Below the pieces are notes generated by a model. That model saw only the letters and a list, made by a program, of their open reading frames with translations, ran no database searches and was not told the DNA's origin. A stretch of 64,000 nt of DNA from contig NZ_MTLG01000001.1 in the NCBI RefSeq assembly GCF_002192695.1, positions 54,878-118,877 on the forward strand, written 5' to 3'. This document shows, piece after piece, positions 1 to 14,286 of this stretch (position 1 is the stretch's first letter; every line of letters begins with the position of its first letter). This DNA is from Achromobacter xylosoxidans. Its GTDB lineage: Bacteria > Pseudomonadota > Gammaproteobacteria > Burkholderiales > Burkholderiaceae_B. A program made the translations under genes and the position numbers.

Positions 1-43
1 GCGCGGCGGCTCGCTTGCAGACAAAACCAATAAGGAGCCTTGC

Positions 44-1594
44 ATGCGTACATCCATCGCTACCCGCCGCTGGTCCGCCGCGGTTCTTGCCGGCGCGCTC
101 AGCGCCTGCTTCTTCACCGCGACTCAGGCGCAATCGCCGCGTCCCACTTTGCGCCTGGTGTCCGAAACGCCGTATCCCGCCGCCTCCGCGCCGGCGTCGC
201 AGATGAGCGAACAAGAGCTGCGCGACGTCGCCATCGACGCCTATGTCTATGCGTATCCGATGGTCCTGATGGAGTTGGCCCGCCGCAAGGCCACGGCCGT
301 GCAGACGCCGCTGGACGGCAAGGCGCCGGTGAACCAGTTCGGCCACAAGGCCGCCTTCCCGGATCCGCGCGCGGGCGACGTGCCATGGCCCAGCGCCGAT
401 GCGCTGTACTCCAGCCTGTGGTTCGACGTGTCGCGGACGCCGCTGATCGTGAACCTGCCCGCGACCGGCGACCGCTATATGGTGCTGTCGGCCCTGGACA
501 TGTGGAGCGACGTGTTCGCCTCGCGCGGCACGCGCACCAACGGCAACGGCGCCCAGTCCTTCGCCATCGTCGGCCCCGGCTGGCAGGGCAGTGTGCCGCC
601 TGGCATGGACGTGATCCACAGCCCCACCGCCACCGGCTGGCTGATCGGCTGGACCCAGGCGGGCGGCCCGCAGGACTACGCCGCCGTCAATCAGATCCAG
701 GCCGGCATGACCGCTAGCCCGATGGCCGCGCCGGCCATGGTTCGCCCCGCCGCCAGCCGCAACTCCCGCAGTGCCTATCCGCAGACCGGACCCGGCGTGG
801 GCTCGGCGCCGATCGGCAGCGACCTGCCGCCGCCCATGCCCGTGACGGTGCCCGACGGCACGCCGGCCGAGCAAGCCGCCGGCATGGACGCGGCGTCGTT
901 CTTCACGCTGTTCTTCGACGTGATGCGCAACAACCCGCCGCACGCCAACGACACGCCCATTCTGGACCGCATGCGCCGCATCGGCCTGGACAGTCGCCAG
1001 CCGTTCTCGTATGGCCGCCTGAGTCCCGCCGTGCAGCAGGCGCTGGCGCAGGCCCAGCCGTTGGCGGGCCGGCGCATCGCTGATGGCGTGTCGCGCCTGG
1101 GTACGCCCATGAACGGCTGGAGCACCGTGCTGTCCGGCATCGGCACCTATGGCACCGACTACACGCGCCGCGCTGCCATCGCCTATGCCGGCCTGGGCGC
1201 GCCGACGCCGGAAGACGTGCTGTACCCGGTCACGGTGTCCGACTCCAAGGGGCGCGCGCTGAATTCCAACGAAGACTACGTGCTGCACTTCGACAAGGGG
1301 CAGCTGCCTCCGGTCAACGCCTTCTGGTCGTTGCACGTGTATGACGAGAAGCACGGCTTCGCCGACAATCCGGCCAACCGCTACGTGCTGCGCAGTACCG
1401 ACGGCCTGAAGTACAACGCCGACGGTTCGCTGGACATCTACATCCAGCGCCGCGACCCGGGTGAACGCAAGCGCTCGAACTGGATCGCCTCGCCGGCGGC
1501 CGATGCGCCGTTCCTGCTCAGCATGCGGCTGTATTCGCCGCAGGATACGGCGCTGGACGGACTGTGGGCGCCGCCGCCGGTCAAGGAAGACTGA
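44..1594 (+). CDS. Exported DUF1254/DUF1214 family protein
   Basis: A 516-residue predicted exported protein; its function is not known. The N-terminus is a signal peptide (basic start, hydrophobic residues about 11-25). It can be read as a lipoprotein signal, because L19-S20-A21-C22 fits a lipobox, or as a type I signal cut after the AQA at about 27-29. A DUF1254 region starts near residue 65 with the typical YVYAYPMVLMELAR stretch. An Ala/Pro-rich linker lies around residues 225-275. A DUF1214-like beta-rich C-terminal domain covers about residues 390-505 (NAFWSLHVYD, SNWIASP). The ATG at 44 is preceded by AAGGAG at a good distance. It stands alone, with a hairpin just after the stop. The family is often annotated as putative exported protein without a demonstrated reaction. 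Confidence 0.85.
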   Translation: MRTSIATRRWSAAVLAGALSACFFTATQAQSPRPTLRLVSETPYPAASAPASQMSEQELRDVAIDAYVYAYPMVLMELARRKATAVQTPLDGKAPVNQFGHKAAFPDPRAGDVPWPSADALYSSLWFDVSRTPLIVNLPATGDRYMVLSALDMWSDVFASRGTRTNGNGAQSFAIVGPGWQGSVPPGMDVIHSPTATGWLIGWTQAGGPQDYAAVNQIQAGMTASPMAAPAMVRPAASRNSRSAYPQTGPGVGSAPIGSDLPPPMPVTVPDGTPAEQAAGMDAASFFTLFFDVMRNNPPHANDTPILDRMRRIGLDSRQPFSYGRLSPAVQQALAQAQPLAGRRIADGVSRLGTPMNGWSTVLSGIGTYGTDYTRRAAIAYAGLGAPTPEDVLYPVTVSDSKGRALNSNEDYVLHFDKGQLPPVNAFWSLHVYDEKHGFADNPANRYVLRSTDGLKYNADGSLDIYIQRRDPGERKRSNWIASPAADAPFLLSMRLYSPQDTALDGLWAPPPVKED

Positions 1595-1614
1595 TCCTGC
1601 TTTGATGGTATAAA

Positions 1615-1641
1615 GCGCGGCCTCCATGGTGGAGGCCGCGC
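1615..1641 (+). terminator. Long GC hairpin, possible terminator
   Basis: An inverted repeat with 11-12 bp arms (GCGCGGCCTCC and its complement) and a loop of three to five bases lies 20 bp after the DUF1254 gene. The following bases (TTCATT) make a poor U-tract, so termination may be weak or need Rho. Confidence 0.55.
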
Positions 1642-1744
1642 TTCATTGGGCAGGGTTTGCGCATCATGCTGCGAGGTCGATTCGCGTCCCTAATTTTGTC
1701 CGATCGAAGCGTTGTTTGCGCCTTACAAACTGCCGAAAGTTCAT

Positions 1745-1774
1745 TTGCTAGGGTAAAAAGAATCACGCTATACT
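1745..1774 (+). promoter_or_regulatory. Candidate sigma-70 promoter of the atp operon
   Basis: TTGCTA (1745-1750) and TATACT (1769-1774) are separated by 18 bp. They lie in the roughly 350-bp gap between the DUF1254 gene and atpI, which holds no other gene. The spacing and the -10 match are good and the -35 is moderate. The assignment is by eye. Confidence 0.45.
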
Positions 1775-1943
1775 CTGCGGGTTTGACGCTTGCGGGATAA
1801 GAACACGTAGCGGCTGACAAGTAGCGGGCGGATCGTTGATGAAGCTTTTGAAATCAACGAACTAGCGCTGGCTATGGGGGCAGCTACGGGCAGCGGGACG
1901 CGCCGGTTCTGATAGGGGCAAAGAAGCAAAGCGAGGAAGTTTG

Positions 1944-2444
1944 ATGCAACAGAACTCCATGCAGCAGGAAGTGCGGCAGGGTCCGGTTGAAGGTCATGGT
2001 CAGCAGCAAGCAGTGTTTGACCACGACATGACGGATAAAGTTCTGGTTCTCAGTGACGCGGATCGCGCGGCGCTGAATGCTCAAGCTAGCCGCGGGCTCC
2101 TGTTGGCATTGGCTGCGCAAGGTGCCATGGGGCTCGCAGCAGCAGTAATTGCGGGGGTTGTCGGAGGGGCGACGGCAGGTTGGTCGGCGTTGGCGGGGGC
2201 GGGAGCGTATTTCATTCCCAATGCGTTGTTCGCATTGCGCCTTGCTGTCAGCGTACGGGCCGGTAAAGCCAGTCCCTTTACCTTTCTCTCTGGTGAGTTG
2301 ATCAAGTTGTTCGCAACGGCGCTGCTGTTGTGGCTGCTTTCGCGTGTGGCGCAGGACAGCCTCGTATGGCCTGCCGCGCTGTTCGGTCTGATACTCACAT
2401 TGAAGGGCTATCTCCTGCTCTTGATGTTCCGCAAGTTGTCATAG
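1944..2444 (+). CDS. atpI: ATP synthase protein I
   Basis: A small membrane protein encoded first in the ATP synthase operon; in other bacteria AtpI helps assemble the c-ring. The 166-residue product has a soluble N-terminus of about 45 residues and then four hydrophobic segments. The sequence is weakly conserved, as usual for AtpI, so the call rests mainly on the topology and on its place directly before atpB. The ATG at 1944 is used because GAGGAAG lies just upstream. A TTG codon directly before it also extends the frame. Confidence 0.85.
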   Translation: MQQNSMQQEVRQGPVEGHGQQQAVFDHDMTDKVLVLSDADRAALNAQASRGLLLALAAQGAMGLAAAVIAGVVGGATAGWSALAGAGAYFIPNALFALRLAVSVRAGKASPFTFLSGELIKLFATALLLWLLSRVAQDSLVWPAALFGLILTLKGYLLLLMFRKLS

Positions 2445-2514
2445 CGCCGAGCAGGTTTGCGGCAAACGAAATCGTGGAATCGTCCGGCTCGCAAGGGCCG
2501 GGCACAGCAAATAG

Positions 2515-3408
<894 letters not shown>

Positions 3409-3499
3409 TCCCCCGAATTTCCCGAGCTGGCCACCCGGCCAGCTCGGGATAGCAAGATTATCTTGCATTGAGCAGTACCCCTTATTTTTCAATTTTTGA

Positions 3500-3769
<270 letters not shown>

Positions 3770-3913
3770 GGCACCGCCCGCCGGCGAAAAGGCGGGTCAT
3801 GACGCTGGCGGCGATGAGGGTGCAAGCTCCGTCGCCGCCTAGCAAAGTATCGAGTGCTCCGTGACGCCCCTTTCCGGGTGCGGTCGGAGCCGCAAGGTGT
3901 TAAAGGAACGACC

Positions 3914-4384
3914 GTGAATCTGAACGCGACGATCATTTTCCAGATGCTCGTGTTCTTCGTTCTTGGCTGGTTCACGATGAAATTCGTGTGGCCTCCCCTG
4001 ACGAAGGCGATGGACGAGCGCCGCCAGAAAATCGCCGACGGCCTGGCCGCCGCCGAGAAGGGCAAAGCCGATTTGGCTCAAGCCCAGGCGCGCGTCAGTC
4101 TGATCGAGGCTTCTGCCAAGTCCGAAAACCACGCCCGCATCATCGAGGCCGAGAAGCAAGCCGCCTCCCTGATCGAGCAGGCCCGCCGTGAAGCGGAAGC
4201 CGAACGCGCCCGCATCGTGGCGCAGGCTGCCCAGGATGCCGCGCAGGAAGTCCAGCGCGCCCGCGACCTGCTGCGCGACGACGTCGCTGCGCTGGCCGTC
4301 AAGGGTGCTGAACAGATCCTCAAGCGCGAGGTTGACGCCCGCGCACACGCCGAGCTGCTCAACCAGCTCCGCGCGCAGCTTTAA
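3914..4384 (+). CDS. atpF: ATP synthase F0 subunit b
   Basis: Peripheral stalk subunit. One N-terminal transmembrane helix (about residues 5-25, [18 protein letters not shown]) is followed by a long charged Ala/Glu/Arg-rich helix that dimerises and reaches to subunit delta. I chose the GTG at 3914 over an upstream ATG at 3854 because AAAGGAA precedes it. The resulting 156 residues also begin VNLNATIIF, as other AtpF proteins do, and equal the length of the E. coli protein. The upstream extension would add about 20 unrelated residues. Confidence 0.96.
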   Translation: MNLNATIIFQMLVFFVLGWFTMKFVWPPLTKAMDERRQKIADGLAAAEKGKADLAQAQARVSLIEASAKSENHARIIEAEKQAASLIEQARREAEAERARIVAQAAQDAAQEVQRARDLLRDDVAALAVKGAEQILKREVDARAHAELLNQLRAQL

Positions 4385-4396
4385 TCCGGGACCGCC

Positions 4397-4936
4397 ATGG
4401 CTGAACTTTCCACTGTTGCCCGGCCCTACGCTGAAGCGCTCTTCAGCGCGGCGCGCGACGACAAGGCCGGCTTGCCGGCCTGGTCCGACCTGGTCAGCGA
4501 ACTGGCTCAGGTCGCCTCCAACCCCGACGTGCGCGAGGCCATGGCCGACCCGCGTCTGGGCGACAAGCAGCGCGTCGAGCTGTTCTCCGGCCTGGTAAAG
4601 GCCGAACTGCCTCAAGCCGCCCGCAATTTCATCGAGCTGCTGGTCGAAAACGACCGGCTGCTGCTGCTGCCCGACATCGCCGCGCAATTCGCGGTGCTGC
4701 GGAATCGTCACGACGGCACGGCGCAGGCGGAAATCACCAGCGCGTTCGAGCTGAGCGATGCCCAGGTCAAAGAGCTGGTCACCGCGCTCGAACAAAAATT
4801 TGGCCTCAAGCTCAAGCCCAGCGTCACCGTTGATCCGTCGCTGATCGGCGGCGTGCGCGTGGCCGTCGGTGACCAGGTGCTCGATACTTCCGTACAAGCC
4901 CAATTGGCCCGCATGCGCGATCAGCTCGCCGCTTAA
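4397..4936 (+). CDS. atpH: ATP synthase F1 subunit delta
   Basis: Connects the top of F1 to the b-subunit stalk. The 179-residue product begins [15 protein letters not shown], the usual OSCP/delta start. It keeps the C-terminal region with [19 protein letters not shown], which is the family signature. It starts 12 bp after atpF, so the two are probably translated together. Confidence 0.97.
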   Translation: MAELSTVARPYAEALFSAARDDKAGLPAWSDLVSELAQVASNPDVREAMADPRLGDKQRVELFSGLVKAELPQAARNFIELLVENDRLLLLPDIAAQFAVLRNRHDGTAQAEITSAFELSDAQVKELVTALEQKFGLKLKPSVTVDPSLIGGVRVAVGDQVLDTSVQAQLARMRDQLAA

Positions 4937-4964
4937 GGCAACTAACAGGATTCCAGGAGTCAAT

Positions 4965-6506
<1,542 letters not shown>

Positions 6507-6604
6507 GAAAGTGATGGGTTAGGCGTCCGCGACGCCTCACCCATCCTTCCCGGATGGTTGAGGCGCGAGCGGAACCCATCGGCCAGTCTTCACAGGAAAG
6601 CGCA

Positions 6605-8954
<2,350 letters not shown>

Positions 8955-8963
8955 GGAACCGAT

Positions 8964-9389
8964 ATGGCTACCCTGCATGTGGATGTCGTCAGCGCAGAGG
9001 AAGCGATCTTCTCCGGTGAGGCGAAGTTCGTGGTACTGCCTGGCGAAGCGGGTGAACTGGGCATTCTGCCCGGCCACACCCCGCTGATTTCGCGCATACG
9101 CCCCGGGACGGTCAAGATCGTTCGTGCCGACCAAGGCGAGGAAAACATCTTCGTCGCCGGGGGCATTCTGGAAGTGCAGCCGGGCAGCGTGACGGTTCTG
9201 GCCGACACGGCTATCCGTGCCGCCGACCTGGACGAAGCCCGCGCCCTGGAAGCGCGCCAGAAGGCCGAACAGGCCCTGGCCAATGCCAAGGACAAGGCGG
9301 ACATCGCCGTGGTCGAAGCGGAACTCGCCATGCTGGCTGCGCAAGCCATCGCGGCGCGCAAGCTGCGCCAAGGCGGCCGTTCGCACTAA
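8964..9389 (+). CDS. atpC: ATP synthase F1 subunit epsilon
   Basis: Rotor-associated subunit that can inhibit ATP hydrolysis. The 141-residue protein has an N-terminal beta-sandwich (about residues 1-85, with [12 protein letters not shown]) and a C-terminal helical hairpin rich in Ala/Glu/Lys. It starts 9 bp after atpD and is the last gene of the operon, with a terminator shortly after. Confidence 0.98.
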   Translation: MATLHVDVVSAEEAIFSGEAKFVVLPGEAGELGILPGHTPLISRIRPGTVKIVRADQGEENIFVAGGILEVQPGSVTVLADTAIRAADLDEARALEARQKAEQALANAKDKADIAVVEAELAMLAAQAIAARKLRQGGRSH

Positions 9390-9425
9390 GCGGCGAAGCT
9401 GTGCCCCGGGGTTCGCCCCGGAATC

Positions 9426-9455
9426 GAAAAAGGCGGCCTCAGGGCCGCTTTTTTC
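9426..9455 (+). terminator. Intrinsic terminator of the atp operon
   Basis: The hairpin GCGGCC-TCAG-GGCCGC is flanked by AAAAA on the 5' side and followed by six T residues. It lies about 40 bp after the atpC stop. A further GC hairpin (CCCCGGGG...CCCCGG) sits just before it. Confidence 0.85.
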
Positions 9456-9592
9456 ATGCACGGATATGGCCGCCCCGCGGAAAAGGCCGCCCCGCCTCCC
9501 CTTGTGCGAGCCGCAATGCGATCACTACGAATAGCTGCCCGGCGATTGCAACAGTAGCCTTCAGCTTTCCTAATCAAGCGTAGAGGGAAAGC

Positions 9593-10456
9593 GTGCGAGA
9601 GATCCTGGATTGCGGGGTTCTGGTGGCGCCCGGCCACGACGGGGCGATGCGCGACCTGGTCGCGCAGCACCCGGCCAGGCAGATGCGCGTGCGGTTGCAC
9701 CTGGTGTCACTGAGTCCGGTGCGCTTTGCTGCCGCCGGCGTTGCGGCCCCGGATGCCGTCGCCGCGCAGACCGACGCCCACACGCAGGCGCAGGTCCCGG
9801 AAGCGGACGTGCAGGCGCTGGCAAGGCTGGCGGTGGCGCTCAGGCGCTACGACTGCTGCATCCTGCCGGTGGCGCCGTCATCGCTGGCCTGGACGCGCAT
9901 GGCCCTGCAGCAGGCGGGCGCCGTCCTGACCACGCCTGTGCTGCTGCTGATCTCGGACATGAAGGCGCCCGCGATCGAAGACCTGCTGAACCTGGGCGCG
10001 TCGGATTTCATGACCCAGCCCCCCTGCCAGGAGAGCATGCGGGTGCGGCTCGGCCGCATGGCCGGCGCCACGCAGGGGCGCGGCACGGCGCGCGCGGAGA
10101 TCCGCGAGCCCACGACGGACTATCGCGAATCGCGTTCCCAGGCTGGCGCGGACGCGGCATCCAGGCCTGCGCTTCTGCGCTCCAGGGTGTCGCGCGATCT
10201 CGTCGAGCAGACCCTGTCGGGCATGCGCCAAGCGCATCCCCGGCCCGCGCACGAATCCTTCCGCATCGCGAAGGCGCGGGTGGTGGATGGTTTCGAGCGC
10301 GACTACATCAGGCATGCGCTGTCGCGCCACGGCGGCAATGTGGCGCAGGCTGCGCGGGCCTGCTGCAAGCACCGGCGGGCGTTCTGGGCGCTGATGCGCA
10401 AGCACGGCATCGAGGCGGCGCCGTACAGGCAGGCCGCGCAGGAGCGGGGGGCCTGA
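9593..10456 (+). CDS. Fis-type HTH regulator with degenerate receiver-like domain
   Basis: A 287-residue protein. The C-terminal 50 residues (VVDGFERDYIRHALSRHGGN then VAQAARACCKHRRAFWALMR) form a Fis/NtrC-type helix-turn-helix. Residues about 80-160 resemble the second half of a response-regulator receiver domain (LLNLGASDFMTQP corresponds to the usual LxxGADDYLxKP). However, the phospho-acceptor Asp is not evident: the segment RYDCCILPVAPSS stands where it would be expected. It has no sigma-54 ATPase domain, so it is probably a DNA-binding regulator that is not phosphorylated in the ordinary way. It starts with GTG at 9593 after GAGGGAAA. Target genes are unknown; it lies between the atp operon and hemE. 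Confidence 0.7.
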   Translation: MREILDCGVLVAPGHDGAMRDLVAQHPARQMRVRLHLVSLSPVRFAAAGVAAPDAVAAQTDAHTQAQVPEADVQALARLAVALRRYDCCILPVAPSSLAWTRMALQQAGAVLTTPVLLLISDMKAPAIEDLLNLGASDFMTQPPCQESMRVRLGRMAGATQGRGTARAEIREPTTDYRESRSQAGADAASRPALLRSRVSRDLVEQTLSGMRQAHPRPAHESFRIAKARVVDGFERDYIRHALSRHGGNVAQAARACCKHRRAFWALMRKHGIEAAPYRQAAQERGA

Positions 10457-10633
10457 GACGTCGGCGCGGCGCGACGGCATGCAGGCGCGCGCAGGCCCGC
10501 CATCCGGGCGCCGCAGCGCCGTCCCGTGCCGAAAGCGTCGCGCTTGCGCGCGGGCAAGTCCGGCGCTGGGGCCGGCCCGCGACTTGTCAGCCAGGGGAAG
10601 TAAAATCACGGCTTCCGATCATCGAGGATAGTC

Positions 10634-11707
10634 GTGTCTGCTTCCGTACTGAAGAACGATGTGTTCTTGCGCTCGCTGTTGCGCGAGCCCGTGCCCTACA
10701 CCCCGATCTGGCTGATGCGCCAGGCCGGCCGCTACCTGCCCGAGTACCGCCAGACGCGGGCCCGCGCGGGTTCCTTCATGGGCCTCGCTCAGAACCCGGA
10801 CTACGCCTCGGAAGTCACGTTGCAGCCGCTGGAGCGTTTCGACCTGGACGCGGCCATCTTGTTCTCGGACATCCTGACCGTGCCGCACGCCATGGGCCTG
10901 GGCCTGGACTTCGCCGAAGGCGAGGGCCCCCGTTTCGCCCGCCCGGTGCGCACCGAGGAAGACGTGGCGCGCCTGGAAGTGCCGGACATGGACAAGCTGC
11001 GCTATGTGTTCGACGCCGTGCGCACGATCCGGCGCGATCTGGACGGCAAGGTGCCGCTGATCGGCTTTGCCGGCAGCCCCTGGACCATCGCCTGCTACAT
11101 GGTGGAAGGCCAGGGCAGCGATGATTACCGGCTGATCAAGACCATGCTGTACGCGCGGCCCGACCTGCTGCACCGCATTCTGGAAATCAATGCCGAAGCC
11201 ACGCTGCAGTACCTGAACGCGCAGATCGCCGCGGGTGCGCAGGCCGTGATGCTGTTCGACAGCTGGGGCGGCGTGCTGGCCGACGGTCTGTTCCAGCAGT
11301 TCTCGCTGGCATATACCCGCAAGGTCGTGGCCGGCCTGACCCGCGAGCACGAAGGCCGCCGCGTGCCGGCCATCGTTTTCACCAAGGGCGGCGGCCAGTG
11401 GCTGGAACAGATCGCCGCTTGCGGCGCCGATGCCGTGGGCCTGGATTGGACGGTGGACCTGGCGGCCGCGCGGCGCCGCACCGGCGACTCGGTCGCGTTC
11501 CAGGGCAACCTGGATCCCATGGCCTTGTTCGGCGGCGGACCCGCCATCCGTGCCGAGGCGCGCCGCGTGCTGGATGCCTTCGGACCGGTGGGCAAGGGCG
11601 GCCACGTGTTCAACCTGGGGCACGGTATTTCCCGCTTTACTCCGCCAGAAGCCGTAGCCGAATTGGTGGATGAAGTCCACCAGCACAGCCGTTCGCTGCG
11701 GGGGTAA
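10634..11707 (+). CDS. hemE: Uroporphyrinogen decarboxylase
   Basis: Removes four acetate carboxyls from uroporphyrinogen III to give coproporphyrinogen III in haem synthesis. The 357-residue product has the N-terminal signature [17 protein letters not shown] (residues about 22-38) and the second family signature [16 protein letters not shown] near residue 140. Length is typical. The GTG at 10634, with GAGGATA upstream, gives the canonical N-terminus. It is cytoplasmic and probably monocistronic. A 176-bp GC-rich gap precedes it. Confidence 0.97.
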   Translation: MSASVLKNDVFLRSLLREPVPYTPIWLMRQAGRYLPEYRQTRARAGSFMGLAQNPDYASEVTLQPLERFDLDAAILFSDILTVPHAMGLGLDFAEGEGPRFARPVRTEEDVARLEVPDMDKLRYVFDAVRTIRRDLDGKVPLIGFAGSPWTIACYMVEGQGSDDYRLIKTMLYARPDLLHRILEINAEATLQYLNAQIAAGAQAVMLFDSWGGVLADGLFQQFSLAYTRKVVAGLTREHEGRRVPAIVFTKGGGQWLEQIAACGADAVGLDWTVDLAAARRRTGDSVAFQGNLDPMALFGGGPAIRAEARRVLDAFGPVGKGGHVFNLGHGISRFTPPEAVAELVDEVHQHSRSLRG

Positions 11708-11779
11708 GTGAGTGGACGCTTCGGTCCGCAGGGCCGAAGCAGGAGGGCTCCCGGGGACACTTGTGCACAGCAAGATTGC

Positions 11780-11946
11780 TCTCGGGGAAAACCCTTTAGA
11801 TGCTAGTTTACAATCTCGGAAGCTCTAATAAGTTATTGTTATTAATAATGAAATTAGAGTTTTCAACAAGATTTCGTAAGTTTGCGCAATCTTGTCAAAT
11901 TCCAATTTTCGATGTTGCTCCAGCCTTTTCCCCAAAGTTATCCACA
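11780..11946 (+). promoter_or_regulatory. AT-rich intergenic region with DnaA boxes and inverted repeats
   Basis: The 304-bp gap between hemE and priA contains an AT-rich block unlike the surrounding GC-rich sequence. CTCTAAT (11823-11829) and ATTAGAG (11853-11859) form an inverted repeat enclosing TTATTGTTATTAATAA. ACAAGATT (11866-11873) and AATCTTGT (11888-11895) form a second perfect 8-bp inverted repeat. A near-match DnaA box TTTTCCCCA (11926-11934) and a perfect one TTATCCACA (11938-11946) follow. I see no gene here. Its role is unproven; see findings. Confidence 0.6.
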
Positions 11947-12011
11947 GGCGGAAAAGCGAGCACGCCGACATCATCCGGGATCATCCTTCTACATGCTCCG
12001 TCCTAGCCCCC

Positions 12012-14099
12012 ATGTCTGAAGCGCAGCCGAATACGACCCCCGCGGTCTGCTGGGTGCGGGTGGCGCTGGACGTGCCCTTGCCCGGCCCGTTCGATTACCG
12101 CAGCGAGGCGCCGGTGACGGTGGGCCTGCGGGTCATCGTGCCGTTCGGCCGCCGCAAGCTGATCGGGGTGGTGGTGGATAACCCGGCCGAGCCGTCCTTC
12201 GATCCCAAGCAGATCCGGCCGATCGAAGAGGTGCTGGACGATTTGCCGCCCTTCGACGAGGACTGGCTGCGCCTGGCCCGCTTTGCCGCCGACTACTATC
12301 AACGGCCGCTGGGCGAGGTGATGCTGCCCACGCTGCCGCCGCCGCTGCGCAAGCCCACGGCTTACCAGGGCAAGCGCTCGGCCGGCGGACCGGTGGCGCG
12401 GCTGGACGGGCGCAAGCGCAAGGTTGCGCGTACGCCGGCCCAGGCCGACCAGCCGCCGGAACTCAACGACGCCCAACGCGAGGCGGTGGACACCATAGGC
12501 GCGCTGAACGGGTTCAAGCCCGTGTTGCTGCATGGCGTGACGGGCAGCGGCAAGACCGAGGTCTACCTGCGCGCGGCTGAAAAGGTGCTGGCCGCCGGAC
12601 GCCAGGTGCTGCTGATGGTGCCTGAAATCAATCTGACGCCGCAGTTGGAGGGCGCGTTGCGCGCGCGCCTGGAGGCGCTGGTCGGACCAGACGGCCTGGC
12701 GGTCATGCATAGCGGCTTGTCCGATGGCGAACGCCTGCAGGCTTGGGCCCGCGCCCAGCGCGGCGAGGCTCGCATGCTGCTGGGCACGCGCATGTCGGTG
12801 TTCGCACCCTTGAGCCAACTGGGCCTGATCGTGGTGGACGAGGAGCACGACGCCTCCTACAAGCAGCAGGACGGCCTGCGCTATTCGGCGCGCGACCTGG
12901 CGGTGTGGCGCGCCCATGACCTGGGCATCCCGGTGGTGCTGGGCTCGGCCACGCCCTCGCTGGAAACCTGGCAGCATGCCGAGCGCGGCCGCTACCTGCG
13001 GCTGACCCTGCCGGGCCGCGCGCGCGCCAGCAGCCTGCCGTCCATGCGCCTGATCGACACGCGCCGCCTGCAGATGAAGCAGGGCATGTCGCCGCAGCTT
13101 CTGGACGCCATCGCGCAGCGTCTGGAGCGCAAGGAGCAGTCGCTCATCTTCCTGAACCGGCGCGGCTATTCGCCGGTGCTGCATTGCCAGTCCTGCGCCT
13201 GGGTCAGCAATTGCCCGCGCTGCACCGCGTTCACCGTACTGCACCGCACCGATGGCCGCGGCCATCGCCTGCAATGCCATCACTGCGGCTATCAGGCCCC
13301 GGTGCCGCGCGCCTGCCCTGAATGCGGCGACCAGGACCTGGCGCCCATGGGGCGCGGCACGCAGCGCGTCGAAGAACATCTGGCGGAACTGTTTCCCGAG
13401 GCGCGCATCCTGCGCATCGACGCCGACAGCACGCGCAAGAAAGGCAGCGCCGAGGCGCTGTTCGCGTCGGTGCACGCGGGCGAAGTGGACATCCTGGTGG
13501 GCACGCAGATGGTGGCCAAGGGCCACGATTTCGCGCGGCTGGGACTGGTGGGCGTGCTGAATGCGGATTCGATGCTGTTCGCGCACGACTTCCGCGCGCC
13601 GGAACGCCTGTTCGCGCAGCTGATGCAGGTGGCGGGCCGGGCCGGCCGCCACCAGGGCAATGGCGAAGTGCTGATACAGACCGGCTACCCCGAGCAGCCG
13701 GTCTACCAGGCGCTGCTGCGGCACGATTACGCGGGCTTTGCCCGCCACGCCCTGCACGAACGCGAAAGCACCGGCCTGCCGCCTTTCGTCTACCAGGCCC
13801 TGCTGACCGCCGAGGCGCGCGAACTGAAAGTGGCGCAGGAGTTCCTGGAGCGGGCGCGGACCTTGCCCGAGGGGGAATGGGCTGCCGATTTCCCGGGCCT
13901 GGACGCCATCATGCTGTACGACCCGGTGCCGCTGCGCGTGGTGCGCGTGGCCAATATCGAGCGCGCGCAACTGCTGGCGGAAAGCAGCAGCCGGCCGGCT
14001 CTGCAGGCCTTCCTGGCGTCCTGGTCGCACCACCTGCCATACCTGGCCAACGAGGCCCGCGTGCGCTGGCAATTGGAAGTCGATCCGCTGGAAATCTGA
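12012..14099 (+). CDS. priA: Primosomal protein N' (replication restart helicase)
   Basis: Superfamily 2 DNA helicase that recognises stalled forks and loads the replisome. The 695-residue protein has an N-terminal 3' DNA-binding domain (about 1-110), Walker A GVTGSGKT near residue 180, and DEEHD Walker B. Eight cysteines between about residues 395 and 440 (CQSCAWVSNCPRC, CHHCGYQ, CPECGD) bind two zincs. The C-terminal helicase motifs include GTQMVAKGHDF. The ATG at 12012 gives a family-like start; the open frame extends upstream into the AT-rich spacer without similarity. Confidence 0.97.
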   Translation: MSEAQPNTTPAVCWVRVALDVPLPGPFDYRSEAPVTVGLRVIVPFGRRKLIGVVVDNPAEPSFDPKQIRPIEEVLDDLPPFDEDWLRLARFAADYYQRPLGEVMLPTLPPPLRKPTAYQGKRSAGGPVARLDGRKRKVARTPAQADQPPELNDAQREAVDTIGALNGFKPVLLHGVTGSGKTEVYLRAAEKVLAAGRQVLLMVPEINLTPQLEGALRARLEALVGPDGLAVMHSGLSDGERLQAWARAQRGEARMLLGTRMSVFAPLSQLGLIVVDEEHDASYKQQDGLRYSARDLAVWRAHDLGIPVVLGSATPSLETWQHAERGRYLRLTLPGRARASSLPSMRLIDTRRLQMKQGMSPQLLDAIAQRLERKEQSLIFLNRRGYSPVLHCQSCAWVSNCPRCTAFTVLHRTDGRGHRLQCHHCGYQAPVPRACPECGDQDLAPMGRGTQRVEEHLAELFPEARILRIDADSTRKKGSAEALFASVHAGEVDILVGTQMVAKGHDFARLGLVGVLNADSMLFAHDFRAPERLFAQLMQVAGRAGRHQGNGEVLIQTGYPEQPVYQALLRHDYAGFARHALHERESTGLPPFVYQALLTAEARELKVAQEFLERARTLPEGEWAADFPGLDAIMLYDPVPLRVVRVANIERAQLLAESSSRPALQAFLASWSHHLPYLANEARVRWQLEVDPLEI

Positions 14100-14286
14100 T
14101 CGATTGCGGCAGGGGCCGATGCGCCGTCGATCTGATTGTTCTATGATCTTTCTCCTCTATCGCGCCGGCGCGGCAGGCCCGCTGCGGCGGCTGCGCCCGT
14201 CCCCTTTTTCTCGCGTGTTACCGGCCCGCTGACGGGCGGCCGCAAGCCCCGTGCTTGCCGGCCGTAGCCTCATTGCGGCCGCCGCG

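Noticed and set aside
9426..9455. Considered as an attenuator of the Fis-type regulator gene
   Set aside because: It is a plain intrinsic terminator right after atpC. No leader peptide or alternative fold is seen.
12003..14072. Long open frame antisense to priA, and similar ones antisense to atpA, atpD, rep and the ABC genes
   Set aside because: In GC-rich DNA the antisense frame of a real gene often stays open. The products are His/Gln/Arg/Gly-rich and unlike any family, while the opposite strand encodes clear proteins.
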